Positions 32,238 to 42,129 are shown, numbered from the stretch's first letter. The stretch is DNA of 52,584 nucleotides from 73-13 sp035555435 (GCA_035555435.1 DATMGN010000009.1:1-52584), one strand, 5' to 3'. Made by a program: numbers and translations. The notes: generated by a model not told the origin, from the sequence alone.

Positions 32238-33769
32238 GCACCGGTGCCGGGATCACGAAGAACCTGCGTCGCGTCAGCATCGTCGTCATCGCGATGTTCG
32301 CCGCGCTGTTCATCTCGACCTCGATCATCCAGGTCGGGGTCGCCGACGAGTTGCGCGCCGACGACCGCAACCGGCGTACGACGCTCGCGAGCCAGAACGT
32401 CAACCGCGGCCCGATCCTCGTCCAGGGCGAGCCGATCGCCCAGTCGGTCGCGACCGACGGCGAGATCCGCTACCAGCGCGTCTACGCGAACGGGCCGCTC
32501 TACGCACCGATCACCGGCCGATACACACTCGACGGGCTCAACACCGGTCTCGAGGCCGCCTTCGACGACTACCTCACGGCGTCGACGGGCGGGCAGTTCT
32601 TCGATCTGGCGAACGCGGTGCTCACCGGTCGCGAGCCGCAGGGCGCCGCGGTCGAGACGACGATCGACGCCTACCTGCAGCAGGTGGCCTGGGACGCACT
32701 CGGGGACTTCACGGGCGCGGTCGTCGCGATGGAGCCGGCGACGGGCCGCATCCTCGCGATGGTGTCGAAGCCGACCTACGACCCGAACCTCCTCGCCGCG
32801 CACGATCCCGACGCGGTCGAGGCGACCTACGACCTGCTCACGGAGGACCCGGGCGAGCCGCTCATCAACCGCGCGATGAACGGCGACCTCGACCCGCCGG
32901 GCTCGACGTTCAAGCTGGTGACCGCGGCCGCCGCGCTCGACAGCGGGCGCTTCACGCCCGACTCCACCTTCCCGAACCCGGGGCAGCTGCAGCTGCCGCA
33001 GTCCAGCGCCGTCATCTACAACGCCTCGGGCGGGTCCTGCGGCGGGGGCGACACCGTGACCCTGACCGACGCGATCCGGCTCTCGTGCAACATCCCGATC
33101 GCGGAGCTCGCCGACCAGCTCGGCTACCAGCCGATCAAGTCGATGGCCGGCGCTCTCGGCTTCTGCCACGGCTACGACGTCGCGCGCGTCCAGCCGGTCA
33201 TCGAGTACGGCTGCACCGCGTTCGACGACCTCGATCTCAGCCCCATGTATTCGACGCCGAGCTGGTACCCGCCCGCGCCCGACGAGCCGCAGACGATGCT
33301 GTCGTCGTTCGGCCAGTCGAGCGTGCGGGCCTCGCCGCTGCAGATGGCGATGGTCGCGGCGGCGATCGGCAATCAGGGCGTGCTCATGGCGCCGACCCTC
33401 GTCGACTCGGTCATTTCCCCCGACCAGACCCCGCTCGTCACGGTTGAGCCACAGACGCTCGGCCAGCCCATGACGACCGCGACGGCGCGCGCCGTGACTG
33501 CCATGATGGTGGCGAGCGTCGACAGCGGTGCCGCTGAGAACGCCGCGATCGAGGGCGTCAGCGTGGCGGGGAAGACGGGGACGGCCGAGAACGGGGCGGG
33601 TCAGCCCTACACGCTGTGGTTCACCGGGTTCGCGCCCGCCGAGAACCCGCAGATCGTGGTGGCGGTCGTTGTGCAGGACGGCGGGGGACTCCCGCAGGAG
33701 GAGCAGCTGTCGAGCACCTTGTCGGCTCCCATCGGCAAGGCTGTACTCGAGGCGGCGATCAGGAGGTGA
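32234..33769 (+). CDS. pbpA: Class B penicillin-binding protein, transpeptidase (PbpA)
   Basis: 511 residues from ATG 32234. Membrane anchor SIVVIAMFAALFISTSIIQV, a short N-terminal dimerisation domain, then the transpeptidase domain with S224-x-x-K227 (PPGSTFKLV), S284-C-N (RLSCNIP) and K447-T-G (VAGKTGTAE). The order and fused operon with rodA match the actinobacterial RodA-PbpA pair. Start overlaps the rodA stop by 4 nt; pknA starts 7 nt after its stop. Confidence 0.94.
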   Translation: MSTGAGITKNLRRVSIVVIAMFAALFISTSIIQVGVADELRADDRNRRTTLASQNVNRGPILVQGEPIAQSVATDGEIRYQRVYANGPLYAPITGRYTLDGLNTGLEAAFDDYLTASTGGQFFDLANAVLTGREPQGAAVETTIDAYLQQVAWDALGDFTGAVVAMEPATGRILAMVSKPTYDPNLLAAHDPDAVEATYDLLTEDPGEPLINRAMNGDLDPPGSTFKLVTAAAALDSGRFTPDSTFPNPGQLQLPQSSAVIYNASGGSCGGGDTVTLTDAIRLSCNIPIAELADQLGYQPIKSMAGALGFCHGYDVARVQPVIEYGCTAFDDLDLSPMYSTPSWYPPAPDEPQTMLSSFGQSSVRASPLQMAMVAAAIGNQGVLMAPTLVDSVISPDQTPLVTVEPQTLGQPMTTATARAVTAMMVASVDSGAAENAAIEGVSVAGKTGTAENGAGQPYTLWFTGFAPAENPQIVVAVVVQDGGGLPQEEQLSSTLSAPIGKAVLEAAIRR

Positions 33770-33776
33770 CCGCGGA

Positions 33777-35465
33777 ATGAGACCCCAGAGCGGGATGACG
33801 TTCGGTGGCCGGTACCAGCTGGGTAACCGGATCGCCATCGGCGGCATGGGCGAGGTCTGGCAGGCGACCGACCTCGTCATCGAGCGCACGGTCGCGATCA
33901 AGATCCTCAAGGACGAGTACCTCGGGGACCCCGGCTTCCTCGAGCGCTTCCGCGCGGAGGCCCGGCACGCCGCGCTCGTCAACCACGAGGGCATCGCCAA
34001 CGTCTACGACTACGGCGAGGAGGACGGCAGCGCATTCCTCGTCATGGAGCTCGTGCCCGGCGAGGCGCTCTCCGCCCTGATAGAACGCGAGCGCTCGCTG
34101 CCCGTGGACAAGGTCCTGGACATCGTCGCGCAGACCGCGGCGGCGCTGCACGCCGCGCACACCGCGGGCCTCGTCCACCGCGACATCAAGCCCGGCAACC
34201 TGCTCATCACCCCCGACGGCCGCGTCAAGATCACCGACTTCGGCATCGCCCGGATCGCCGACCAGGTGCCGCTGACGGCGACCGGCCAGGTCATGGGCAC
34301 GGTCCAGTACCTCTCGCCAGAGCAGGCGAGCGGCAAGGCCGCATCGCCGTCGACCGACATCTACTCGCTCGGGATCGTCGCCTACGAGGCGCTCGCCGGC
34401 AAGCGGCCCTTCACGGGCGAGTCGCAGGTCGCGATCGCGATGGCGCAGATCAACGACGCGCCGCCGGAGCTGCCGCCGTCGATCCCGGAGCCGGTGCGCA
34501 ACCTCGTGCTCTCGTGCATCGCGAAGAACCCGAAGAACCGCCCGGCGACCGCGCAGCACCTCGCGCGCGCGGCGCAGATGCTGCGCCGCGGCGACATCGC
34601 CGGCGCGGCGGCCGCCGTCCCCGGCATCCTCACGCCGTCGGTCATGGCCGCCGTCGGGACCGTGCCGCCCGCGACGGCCGCCGCGACCGAGGTGCTGTCG
34701 GCGGCGGACGGCCGCGGTCCGCGGACCCGTCCGAACCCGATCGTCGCCGCGCCCGTGAGGAAGCGCTCGAACGCCTGGCTGTGGACGCTCATCGGGGTCG
34801 TCGGGGTGCTCCTCATCGCGCTCGTCATCGTGCTCGTCTCGGCGCTGTCGAACGGTTCGGGCCCTTCGCCCACGACGCCGCCGACCGGGCCGACCGTCGC
34901 GCCGCCGGATCCGACCCCGTCGGCCGACACCAGGGTCGAGCTCGTGCGCGACTCGATCATGGGCAAGTCGCGTGACGAGGTCGCCGCCATCCTGCAGAGT
35001 CTGCAGCTGGCGTTCGACCCGCAGGACGGCACCGCCGCGACCGACCCCGCGAGCTCGGGCCTGTCGTACGACGCGACACCGACGGGGTTCATCGACAAGG
35101 GCACGAAGGTGACGGTGCGCTTCTACACGGCATACGTGCCGACGCCGCCCGTCATGACGCAGCCCGCGACGCCGACCGGGAACCCGGCGCCCCCCTACAC
35201 GCCGACGGTGCCCGCCGATCGGATCGTCCGCGTGAGCTGGCCGGCCTACGCCGCCTGCAACGCCGACTACCCGCTCACCGGCTACACGGTGACGGAGAGC
35301 CGGACGGGCGTCGAACCGATCGTGACGCCGCTGCCGCCCGAGACCACGTGGGTCGACGCGGTGCTCGGCGACGACCCCGGCGACCAGACGACGGTGACCT
35401 ACACGCCGCACTGCGGCGACTTCACGGCGACGAGCTCCCCGCTCGTCCTCGTCGTCAATCCGTGA
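33777..35465 (+). CDS. pknA: PknA: Ser/Thr protein kinase
   Basis: 562 residues from ATG 33777, with a strong GGAGGTGA upstream. Kinase domain ~12-275: K42 (VAIKILK), D136 (HRDIKPGN), D154FG, activation loop with TATGQVMGTVQYLSPEQ. One membrane helix is at ~333-357. The ~200-residue extracellular part has a Pro/Thr spacer, a PASTA-like segment (VELVRDSIMGKSRDEVAAILQSL) and a C-terminal beta-rich domain with two cysteines (VRVSWPAYAACNADYPLTGY, YTPHCGDF) that looks like fibronectin type III. Mycobacterial PknA lacks such an ectodomain. It phosphorylates division and wall-synthesis proteins. Confidence 0.92.
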   Translation: MRPQSGMTFGGRYQLGNRIAIGGMGEVWQATDLVIERTVAIKILKDEYLGDPGFLERFRAEARHAALVNHEGIANVYDYGEEDGSAFLVMELVPGEALSALIERERSLPVDKVLDIVAQTAAALHAAHTAGLVHRDIKPGNLLITPDGRVKITDFGIARIADQVPLTATGQVMGTVQYLSPEQASGKAASPSTDIYSLGIVAYEALAGKRPFTGESQVAIAMAQINDAPPELPPSIPEPVRNLVLSCIAKNPKNRPATAQHLARAAQMLRRGDIAGAAAAVPGILTPSVMAAVGTVPPATAAATEVLSAADGRGPRTRPNPIVAAPVRKRSNAWLWTLIGVVGVLLIALVIVLVSALSNGSGPSPTTPPTGPTVAPPDPTPSADTRVELVRDSIMGKSRDEVAAILQSLQLAFDPQDGTAATDPASSGLSYDATPTGFIDKGTKVTVRFYTAYVPTPPVMTQPATPTGNPAPPYTPTVPADRIVRVSWPAYAACNADYPLTGYTVTESRTGVEPIVTPLPPETTWVDAVLGDDPGDQTTVTYTPHCGDFTATSSPLVLVVNP

Positions 35466-35496
35466 GCTCCCCGGAGCCCCGCGCGGCTCATCCCGC

Positions 35497-35547
35497 TAGA
35501 CTCTCGTGAGCTTTCCGCAGCTGCACCGATTACCGCACCACTAGGAG
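35497..35547 (+). promoter_or_regulatory. Possible pknB promoter and RBS
   Basis: TAGACT (35497-35502) is a plausible -10 inside the 88-nt gap after pknA, the only large gap in the operon. GGAG (35544-35547) is 6 nt before CTG 35554, and is the only Shine-Dalgarno near the pknB start. Confidence 0.45.
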
Positions 35548-35553
35548 TCTCCG

Positions 35554-37260
<1,707 letters not shown>

Positions 37261-37293
37261 CCCCACTCCGTCGCTGCGCAGCCGGTCTCCGCG

Positions 37294-37324
37294 GGTCGAG
37301 TAGCGCGCAGCGCGTATCGAGACC
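37294..37324. repeat. Palindromic intergenic repeat, copy 2
   Basis: A 31-nt palindrome, GGTCGAGTAGCGCG then CAGCGCGTATCGAGACC. Read on the minus strand it matches the copy at 24094-24126, apart from a 2-nt shorter centre. It lies between convergent pknB and pabA/trpG and may act as a bidirectional terminator. Confidence 0.8.
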
Positions 37325-37334
37325 TCGAGACCCC

Positions 37335-37970
37335 CTACGCCCGAAGCAGCGGCGACAGCGTCGTCGCGCGCCCGGACGCACCGGCCAGGCCCGCGCCCTC
37401 GAGCCAGTTGCCGAGCATGCGGTAACCGCCCTCGGTGAGCACCGACTCCGGGTGGAACTGGACGCCGTGAATCGGACGCGTCGTGTGGCGCAGGCCCATG
37501 ATGACGCCGCCCTCCGTCCGGGCGGTGACGACGAGCTCCTCGGGCACGGTCCCGTCGACGACGGCGAGCGAGTGGTAGCGCGTCGCCGTGAACGGGTCGG
37601 GGACGCCGTCGAAGAGCTCGCTGCCGTCGTGCGTCACGCGCGAGGTCTTGCCGTGCATGAGCTCGTCGGCGTGGGTCACGGTCGCGCCGAGCGCCTCGGC
37701 GATCGCCTGGTGGCCGAGGCACACGCCGAGCAGCGGCTGGCCCGACGCGATCGCGGCGTGCACGAGCGCGATGCTCACGCCGGCATCGGCGGGCGTGCCC
37801 GGGCCCGGCGAGAGCAGCACGGCGTCGTACTCCGCGGCGCGCGCGGCGGCCTGCGCTTCAGCGAACGCGTCATTGCGGACGACCTCGGTCGTGGCGCCGA
37901 GCTCGAGCAGGTAGCCGTTGAGCGTGTAGACGAAGCTGTCGTAGTTGTCGACGACGAGTACGCGAGTCAT
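37335..37970 (-). CDS. pabA: Glutamine amidotransferase, PabA/TrpG type
   Basis: 211 residues. Class I amidotransferase: C84 nucleophile (GVCLGHQ), H173 and E175 (GVQFHPES), and the oxyanion strand LLSPGPGTP. It supplies ammonia for aminodeoxychorismate (folate) or anthranilate (tryptophan) synthesis. No synthase subunit is adjacent, so the choice between PabA and TrpG stays open; the position next to pknB is conserved in Actinobacteria. Start overlaps the stop of the small membrane protein upstream (ATGA). Confidence 0.85.
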   Translation of the reverse strand: MTRVLVVDNYDSFVYTLNGYLLELGATTEVVRNDAFAEAQAAARAAEYDAVLLSPGPGTPADAGVSIALVHAAIASGQPLLGVCLGHQAIAEALGATVTHADELMHGKTSRVTHDGSELFDGVPDPFTATRYHSLAVVDGTVPEELVVTARTEGGVIMGLRHTTRPIHGVQFHPESVLTEGGYRMLGNWLEGAGLAGASGRATTLSPLLRA

Positions 37971-38149
37971 CGGGATCCTCCTGCGGCTGTCGGGTCGACC
38001 ACGGTCGAGTCCTCCATCAAGAACGTGTGCTCGACCCAGGGGAAGATCCACAGGACGCAGGCCGTGAGGATCGCCCCGACGAGCAGGACGAGGATGAGCA
38101 CCCGGACCCAGGCGGGGCCGGGGAGGATCCTCCACAGGGCACCGTACAT
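37967..38149 (-). CDS. 60-residue single-pass membrane protein
   Basis: One membrane helix (VRVLILVLLVGAILTACVLWIF), then WVEHTFLMEDSTVV outside or inside. It has TGATG coupling to the sortase gene upstream and ATGA coupling to pabA downstream, so it is translated as part of that operon. The tight coupling and high G/C third positions support a real gene. The function is unknown; the place between a sortase and a kinase block suggests an envelope role. Confidence 0.72.
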   Translation of the reverse strand: MYGALWRILPGPAWVRVLILVLLVGAILTACVLWIFPWVEHTFLMEDSTVVDPTAAGGSR

Positions 38150-38982
38150 CAGGCGGCCCCGTACAGGTGGGCGATCTCGGCGGGCGGGCCCTGCGCGCGC
38201 GGGGTCCAGTCGGTCAGCACGCCGTACGCGATGTACCGCTCCGCGACCGAGTGGACCGGGTTGCAGGAGGTGAGGGTGATGATCCGGTCGGTCGCGGCGG
38301 CGCCCGGCATCTGGGGCACGGCGGCGAGCACCTCGACGCCGGACGGCGGCACGTACTCGTGCGAGCGGAAGGCGTAGCGGTACCAGCCGTCGGGGGTCTC
38401 GACGTAGATGGAGTCGCCGACATCGAGCTGGTTGATGTTGATGAGGGGGTCGCCGTAGCTCGTGCGGTGGCCGGCGACGGCGAAGTTGCCGACGGCGCCC
38501 GGCATCGCGGTGCCGGGGTAGTGGCCGATCCCGTAGACGTTGAGCACGTCGTAGATGCCGATGCCTTCGGCGATCGGCCGGGTCCAGTCGTGCCCGAAGC
38601 GCGGCACGATGAGGGTCGCGAACTGCTCGGCGTTGCCGGGCGCACCCCCGTAGACGGGCACGTCGGCGGCGAGCACGGGCTGGCCCGCCTTCGGCACCTC
38701 GCCCGTGATCGGCGCGGCCGTATACTCGGCGGCCCAGGTGCGGCTGAGGTCCTGGGCGAGCTGCGTCTGCTCGTTCATGGAGATCGCGTTGTTGAGGTAG
38801 AGCTGCCAGCCGAGGTAGAGGAAGACGAACGCGCCGGCGGTCAAGAGGAGCTCGCCCAGGACGCCGACCGCGCCGAGCACGATGCGACCGCCGCTGCGCC
38901 GCGGCCGGCGGCCGCCGGGTCCTGCGGATTCGACCCCCGACCCGCGCCGGCGGTACGCCGGGGCTGGGTGCTCGGTGTCCAT
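38149..38982 (-). CDS. Class E sortase
   Basis: 277 residues. Basic N-terminus, one membrane helix (GVLGELLLTAGAFVFLYLGWQLY), then the sortase beta-barrel with H172 (AGHRTSYG), C240 (LTSCNPVHS) and R249 (AERYIAYG). Class E sortases anchor proteins with LAXTG-type signals to the wall or assemble pili in high-GC Gram-positives. No substrate gene is adjacent. It has a leaderless start with a TAGAAT hexamer, divergent from crgA. Confidence 0.92.
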   Translation of the reverse strand: MDTEHPAPAYRRRGSGVESAGPGGRRPRRSGGRIVLGAVGVLGELLLTAGAFVFLYLGWQLYLNNAISMNEQTQLAQDLSRTWAAEYTAAPITGEVPKAGQPVLAADVPVYGGAPGNAEQFATLIVPRFGHDWTRPIAEGIGIYDVLNVYGIGHYPGTAMPGAVGNFAVAGHRTSYGDPLININQLDVGDSIYVETPDGWYRYAFRSHEYVPPSGVEVLAAVPQMPGAAATDRIITLTSCNPVHSVAERYIAYGVLTDWTPRAQGPPAEIAHLYGAA

Positions 38983-38988
38983 CGCGCG

Positions 38989-38994
38989 ATTCTA
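38989..38994 (-). promoter_or_regulatory. -10 element of the sortase-pabA operon
   Basis: On the minus strand TAGAAT ends 6 nt before ATG 38982, the best match to the -10 consensus among the leaderless starts seen. Confidence 0.65.
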
Positions 38995-39026
38995 TTGACG
39001 CAAGCTGGTGCTCGGGTGGGTCACGG

Positions 39027-39032
39027 TAGACT
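39027..39032 (+). promoter_or_regulatory. -10 element of crgA
   Basis: TAGACT ends 7 nt before ATG 39040, leaderless spacing. Confidence 0.6.
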
Positions 39033-39039
39033 GCCGCGC

Positions 39040-39321
39040 ATGGTTCGCAGCAGGTCGGACGAGTCCCCGAAGGCGAAGTCCGCGAAGGCGGTCGCGAAGG
39101 CCGAGAGCGCCGCGCGCGCGCAGGCGAGCGGCGAGCGCGCGCCGAACCCCGTGTGGTTCAAGCCCGTGATGTTCGGCTTCATGCTGCTCGGGCTCGCGTG
39201 GCTGCTCGTCTATTACATCAGCGACTCGACGCTGCCGATCCGCGAGCTGGGGAACGCGAACATCGCGATCGGCATCGGCATCATGCTCGTCGGCTTCCTG
39301 ATGACGACCCGCTGGCGCTAA
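39040..39321 (+). CDS. crgA: Cell division protein CrgA
   Basis: 93 residues, the usual size. A basic, Ala/Lys-rich head (KAKSAKAVAKAESAARAQ) is followed by NPVWFKPVMFGFMLLGLAWLLVYYIS, helix one with the family NPVWFKPVMFG pattern, then the loop DSTLPIRELGNANIAIG and helix two ending MTTRWR. CrgA recruits peptidoglycan-synthesis proteins to the septum in Actinobacteria. A small hairpin (GGCGC-TAA-GCGCC, 39314-39326) spans its stop codon. It converges with the rhomboid gene. Confidence 0.94.
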   Translation: MVRSRSDESPKAKSAKAVAKAESAARAQASGERAPNPVWFKPVMFGFMLLGLAWLLVYYISDSTLPIRELGNANIAIGIGIMLVGFLMTTRWR

Positions 39322-39328
39322 GCGCCCG

Positions 39329-40174
39329 CTAGGCGAGCGCGAAGCGCAGGAACGTCGCCCCGAGCAGCACCGCGACGACGAGTGCGAGCAGTCCGTACTG
39401 GAGCGCGCGCCGACCGCGGTGACGCGTCGCGAGGAAGACGAGCGCAATGGCGCCGCCCGTTACGAGCCCGCCGACGTGCGCCTGCCAGGACACGTTGAAT
39501 CCGGGCAGGAACCCGATCACGAGGTTGATTCCGATGATGACGATGAGCATCGTCGGGTTGCCGCCGAGCCCGCGCTGCAGCACGACGAGGGCGGCGAAGC
39601 AGCCGAACACGGCGCCCGATGCGCCGACGACGGCGGAGCCGGGGGCGAGCCAGAGCACGGCGACGGCGCCGCCGAACGCGGCGACGACGTAGAGCAGCAG
39701 GAATCGCCAGCGTCCGAGGCTCAGCTCCAGGAGGGGGCCGACGATGATGAGCGAGTACATGTTGAGCACGATGTGGAGCACGCCGCCGTGCACGAGCGCG
39801 TACGTCAGCATCGTCCAGGGCAGCACGGGGCTGAACGGCGCGTAGTACTGGAGGTAGGCGGTGACGTAGTCGGCCCCGCTCCACTGGCCGATGAGCTGGG
39901 CGAGGAAGACGATGACGGTGAGGCCGACGATCGACCACGTCACGACGGGGGTGCGGTCGCCGGGGCGGAACACCCGTCCGAGCCGGCTGCCGCGCCGCAC
40001 GCGCGGGTACGACGCGCGCCCCTCCCGCACGCATTCCGGGCACTGGACGCCGACGGCCGCCGCCGTCTGGCATTCGGGGCAGATCGTGCGACCGCAGCGC
40101 TGGCAGAGCACCCAGCTCTGACGACCGGGGTGCCGGTAGCAGGTGTCGGAGGAGCGCTCCGGCGCGTCGGTCAC
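39329..40174 (-). CDS. Rhomboid-family intramembrane serine protease with Zn-finger head
   Basis: 281 residues from GTG 40174. Residues ~10-50 form a B-box-like zinc finger (CYRHPGR, CQRCGR, CPEC, CPEC). Six or seven helices follow, with S186 in GASGAVFG, H233 in AHVGG, and the oxyanion pair in HIVLNM. The protease cuts membrane-protein helices. It ends 7 nt from convergent crgA. Together with the cyclophilin gene upstream it forms a pair with a 6-nt gap. Confidence 0.92.
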   Translation of the reverse strand: MTDAPERSSDTCYRHPGRQSWVLCQRCGRTICPECQTAAAVGVQCPECVREGRASYPRVRRGSRLGRVFRPGDRTPVVTWSIVGLTVIVFLAQLIGQWSGADYVTAYLQYYAPFSPVLPWTMLTYALVHGGVLHIVLNMYSLIIVGPLLELSLGRWRFLLLYVVAAFGGAVAVLWLAPGSAVVGASGAVFGCFAALVVLQRGLGGNPTMLIVIIGINLVIGFLPGFNVSWQAHVGGLVTGGAIALVFLATRHRGRRALQYGLLALVVAVLLGATFLRFALA

Positions 40175-40180
40175 GCGGGT

Positions 40181-40741
40181 CTAGAGCTCGGTGACGTCGA
40201 CACCGGTGATGACGACGTCGTCGACCGGACGGTCGCCGGCGCTGGTCCGCACTCCTTCGATCGCGTCGACGACCGCCTTGGAGGCGGCGTCGGCGACCTC
40301 GCCGAAGATCGTGTGGTTGCCGTTGAGCCAGGGGGTGGGGACGGTCGTGATGAAGAACTGCGAGCCGTTGGTGCCCTCGACCTGGCCGGTGATCCGGTTC
40401 ATCTGCTTGCCGGCGTTGGCCATGGCGAGGAGGTAGGGACGGTCGAACTGGAGCTCCGGGTGGATCTCGTCGTCGAAGTTGTAGCCGGGGCCGCCGATGC
40501 CCTGGCCGAGGGGGTCTCCGGCCTGCAGCATGAACTGGGGGATGATCCGGTGGAAGATGACGCCGTCGTAGAGCGGGACGCCGACCTGCTTCTCCCCGGA
40601 CGCGGGGTGCGTCCACTCCTTGGCGCCGGTCGCGAGGCCCGTGAAGTTGGCGACGGTCTTGGGCGCGTGGGTCGCCCAGAGGTTGAGGGTGATGTCCCCG
40701 TGGTTGGTGTGCAGGACGGCGACGGCGGTGGGCTGCGGCAT
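40181..40741 (-). CDS. Cyclophilin-type peptidyl-prolyl cis-trans isomerase
   Basis: 186 residues from ATG 40741; TTG 40753 is possible but unlikely. The cyclophilin core is GVIFHRIIPQFMLQAGDP (catalytic Arg in FHRI), then TNGSQFFITTVPTPWLNGNHTIFGEV. There is no signal peptide, so it is cytosolic and assists protein folding. TTGAAT lies 6 nt before the ATG on this strand. Its promoter overlaps that of the divergent gene at 40777. A cyclophilin beside crgA and pknB is a common actinobacterial arrangement. Confidence 0.93.
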   Translation of the reverse strand: MPQPTAVAVLHTNHGDITLNLWATHAPKTVANFTGLATGAKEWTHPASGEKQVGVPLYDGVIFHRIIPQFMLQAGDPLGQGIGGPGYNFDDEIHPELQFDRPYLLAMANAGKQMNRITGQVEGTNGSQFFITTVPTPWLNGNHTIFGEVADAASKAVVDAIEGVRTSAGDRPVDDVVITGVDVTEL

Positions 40742-40763
40742 GGTGACATTCAATCACGCGTGT

Positions 40764-40769
40764 CAGAAT
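40764..40769 (+). promoter_or_regulatory. -10 element of the gene at 40777
   Basis: CAGAAT ends 7 nt before ATG 40777. This supports that start over ATG 40768, which overlaps the hexamer. Confidence 0.55.
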
Positions 40770-40776
40770 GACCCTC

Positions 40777-41265
40777 ATGTCCAAGTCCCAGCAGCAGGCC
40801 GACCTCGAGATCCTCAAGGCCCATGCGGAGGCGCTGTGGGAACGCCAGCAGGAGGTCTTCGCCGCGGCCGGCAAGGTCGCCAATGAGGCGCGTCTGCAGG
40901 GCATGACGGCGGCCCGCTCCGCGTACGACCGGGTCCTGCCGATCGCGTCGAGCACGATCGCGACGGCGGCGGCGATCGGGGACCAGGGCGTGCGCCAGAT
41001 CCTGGCGCGGCTGCAGCGCGCGCGTCGCGCGACGGCGCCGGTCGTGGTCGCGGCGCCGGCGGCTCGCGGGCTCGGCGTCGGCGGCTGGATCGGCATCACG
41101 ATCGGCGTCATCGCCGCCGGTGCGGTCGCCTATGCCGTGTGGCAGACGCTGCGGGCCGACGACGACCTGTGGATCGAGGACGTCGAGGACGCCGGCGGTG
41201 CCGAGGACGTGGAGCGCGTTGCGGATGTCGAGGGCGAGCAGAACGCGATCGACTCCGCCGAGTAG
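40777..41265 (+). CDS. Single-pass membrane protein of unknown function
   Basis: 162 residues. Residues 1-70 are a charged helix that may form a coiled coil (KSQQQADLEILKAHAEALWERQQEVFAAAG), then a basic region, a membrane helix at ~108-125 (GWIGITIGVIAAGAVAYAVWQTL), and a strongly acidic tail (DDDLWIEDVEDAGG...). I do not recognise a family. It is monocistronic with a downstream hairpin. Next to the division block, an envelope role is possible but unproven. Confidence 0.7.
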   Translation: MSKSQQQADLEILKAHAEALWERQQEVFAAAGKVANEARLQGMTAARSAYDRVLPIASSTIATAAAIGDQGVRQILARLQRARRATAPVVVAAPAARGLGVGGWIGITIGVIAAGAVAYAVWQTLRADDDLWIEDVEDAGGAEDVERVADVEGEQNAIDSAE

Positions 41266-41308
41266 TGCCCGCCGGCTTCCATGGTCATGCGGCGTGGAGG
41301 CGGGGCAC
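41265..41308 (+). terminator. Hairpin after the gene at 40777
   Basis: GTGCCCGCC (41265-41273) pairs with GGCGGGGCAC (41299-41308) with one bulged base around a 25-nt interior. It begins at the last base of the stop codon and ends just before the next -10. It has no U tract. Confidence 0.4.
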
Positions 41309-41309
41309 G

Positions 41310-41315
41310 TATCCT
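41310..41315 (+). promoter_or_regulatory. -10 element of the small gene at 41322
   Basis: TATCCT ends 6 nt before ATG 41322, leaderless spacing, which supports the short gene as real. Confidence 0.55.
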
Positions 41316-41321
41316 CCCGGC

Positions 41322-41528
41322 ATGAGCGAGGACCGCTTCCGGTGGCGCCGCCAGGGCGGCGGCTTCATGGGTGCCGCATTCGACGAGGTGTTCCACCCGG
41401 ACGCGAAGGAGGCGCGCCTCATCTGGGAGGCGCAGACGGAGCTCCCTGCGCCCGCGCCGTCGCCGGGGGATCCGCCCTTCGATCCCGAGTCGGGGCGGAT
41501 CACGCTCATGCTCCCGCGGCACGAGTAG
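41322..41528 (+). CDS. Small protein of unknown function
   Basis: 68 residues: MSEDRFRWRRQGGGFMGAAF, then DEVFHPDAKEARLIWEAQTE, a Pro-rich spacer and ESGRITLMLPRHE. There is no membrane segment. The frame stays open further upstream, but the leaderless-type -10 fixes ATG 41322. It looks conserved in character (basic head, acidic middle), but I know no family. It lies just before the AT-rich carotenoid promoter and could be unrelated to it. Confidence 0.6.
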   Translation: MSEDRFRWRRQGGGFMGAAFDEVFHPDAKEARLIWEAQTELPAPAPSPGDPPFDPESGRITLMLPRHE

Positions 41529-41598
41529 ACATCATTAATACCCCGTTGAATCTTGCTGTACGTTATTACTACCTTGGCTAGATAAAACGGGGGTGCTC
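41529..41598 (+). promoter_or_regulatory. AT-rich promoter region of the carotenoid operon
   Basis: This 70-nt gap is about 60% A+T, against under 30% around it. TTGAAT (41546-41551) and TACCTT (41570-41575), 18 nt apart, are the best -35/-10 pair; TAGATA at 41579 is an alternative -10. Runs of G at 41588-41593 give the RBS of idi. No clear operator palindrome was found. Confidence 0.5.
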
Positions 41599-42129
41599 AT
41601 GGACGAGGTGATCCTGCTCTCGCCGACCGGCGAAGAGATCGGCACCGCGCCGAAGTCCGCGATCCATACCGCCGACACCCCCTTCCATCTGGCGTTCTCC
41701 TGCTATCTCTTCGACGACGCGGGGCGGATGCTCATGACGCGGCGCTCGCTCAGCAAGCGCACCTGGCCGGGCGTGTGGACGAACTCCTTCTGCGGCCACC
41801 CCCGCCCGGGCGAGACCGTCGTCGACGCCGTGCGCCGGCACGCGCTCGTCGAGCTCGGCGCCGAGATCACCGATCTGAGCCTCGAGCTGCCGCTCTTCCG
41901 CTACCGGGCGACCGACGCCTCCGGTGTCGTCGAGCACGAACTGTGCCCCGTCTACCGGGCGCGACTCGACTCGGCGCTCCAGCCCGCGCCCGCCGAGGTC
42001 ATGGACCACACCTGGGTGGACCCGGCCGAGGTCGCCGCCGCAGCTCGGCTCACCCCATGGGCGTTCAGCCCGTGGTTCGTGCTGCAGGTCGACCTGCTCG
42101 ACCTCTTCCGCGCGGAAGCCGCCGCGTGA
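41599..42129 (+). CDS. idi: Isopentenyl-diphosphate delta-isomerase, type 1
   Basis: 176 residues from ATG 41599 (GTG 41593 is in frame but lies in the G-rich RBS). Nudix-type fold with C65 and H67 in TNSFCGHPRPGE and the acidic pair in EHELCPVY. It interconverts IPP and DMAPP in the cytoplasm, giving the allylic starter for GGPP and the C5 donor for the C50 extension. It is the first gene of the operon; its stop overlaps the crtE GTG start (GTGA). Confidence 0.94.
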   Translation: MDEVILLSPTGEEIGTAPKSAIHTADTPFHLAFSCYLFDDAGRMLMTRRSLSKRTWPGVWTNSFCGHPRPGETVVDAVRRHALVELGAEITDLSLELPLFRYRATDASGVVEHELCPVYRARLDSALQPAPAEVMDHTWVDPAEVAAAARLTPWAFSPWFVLQVDLLDLFRAEAAA

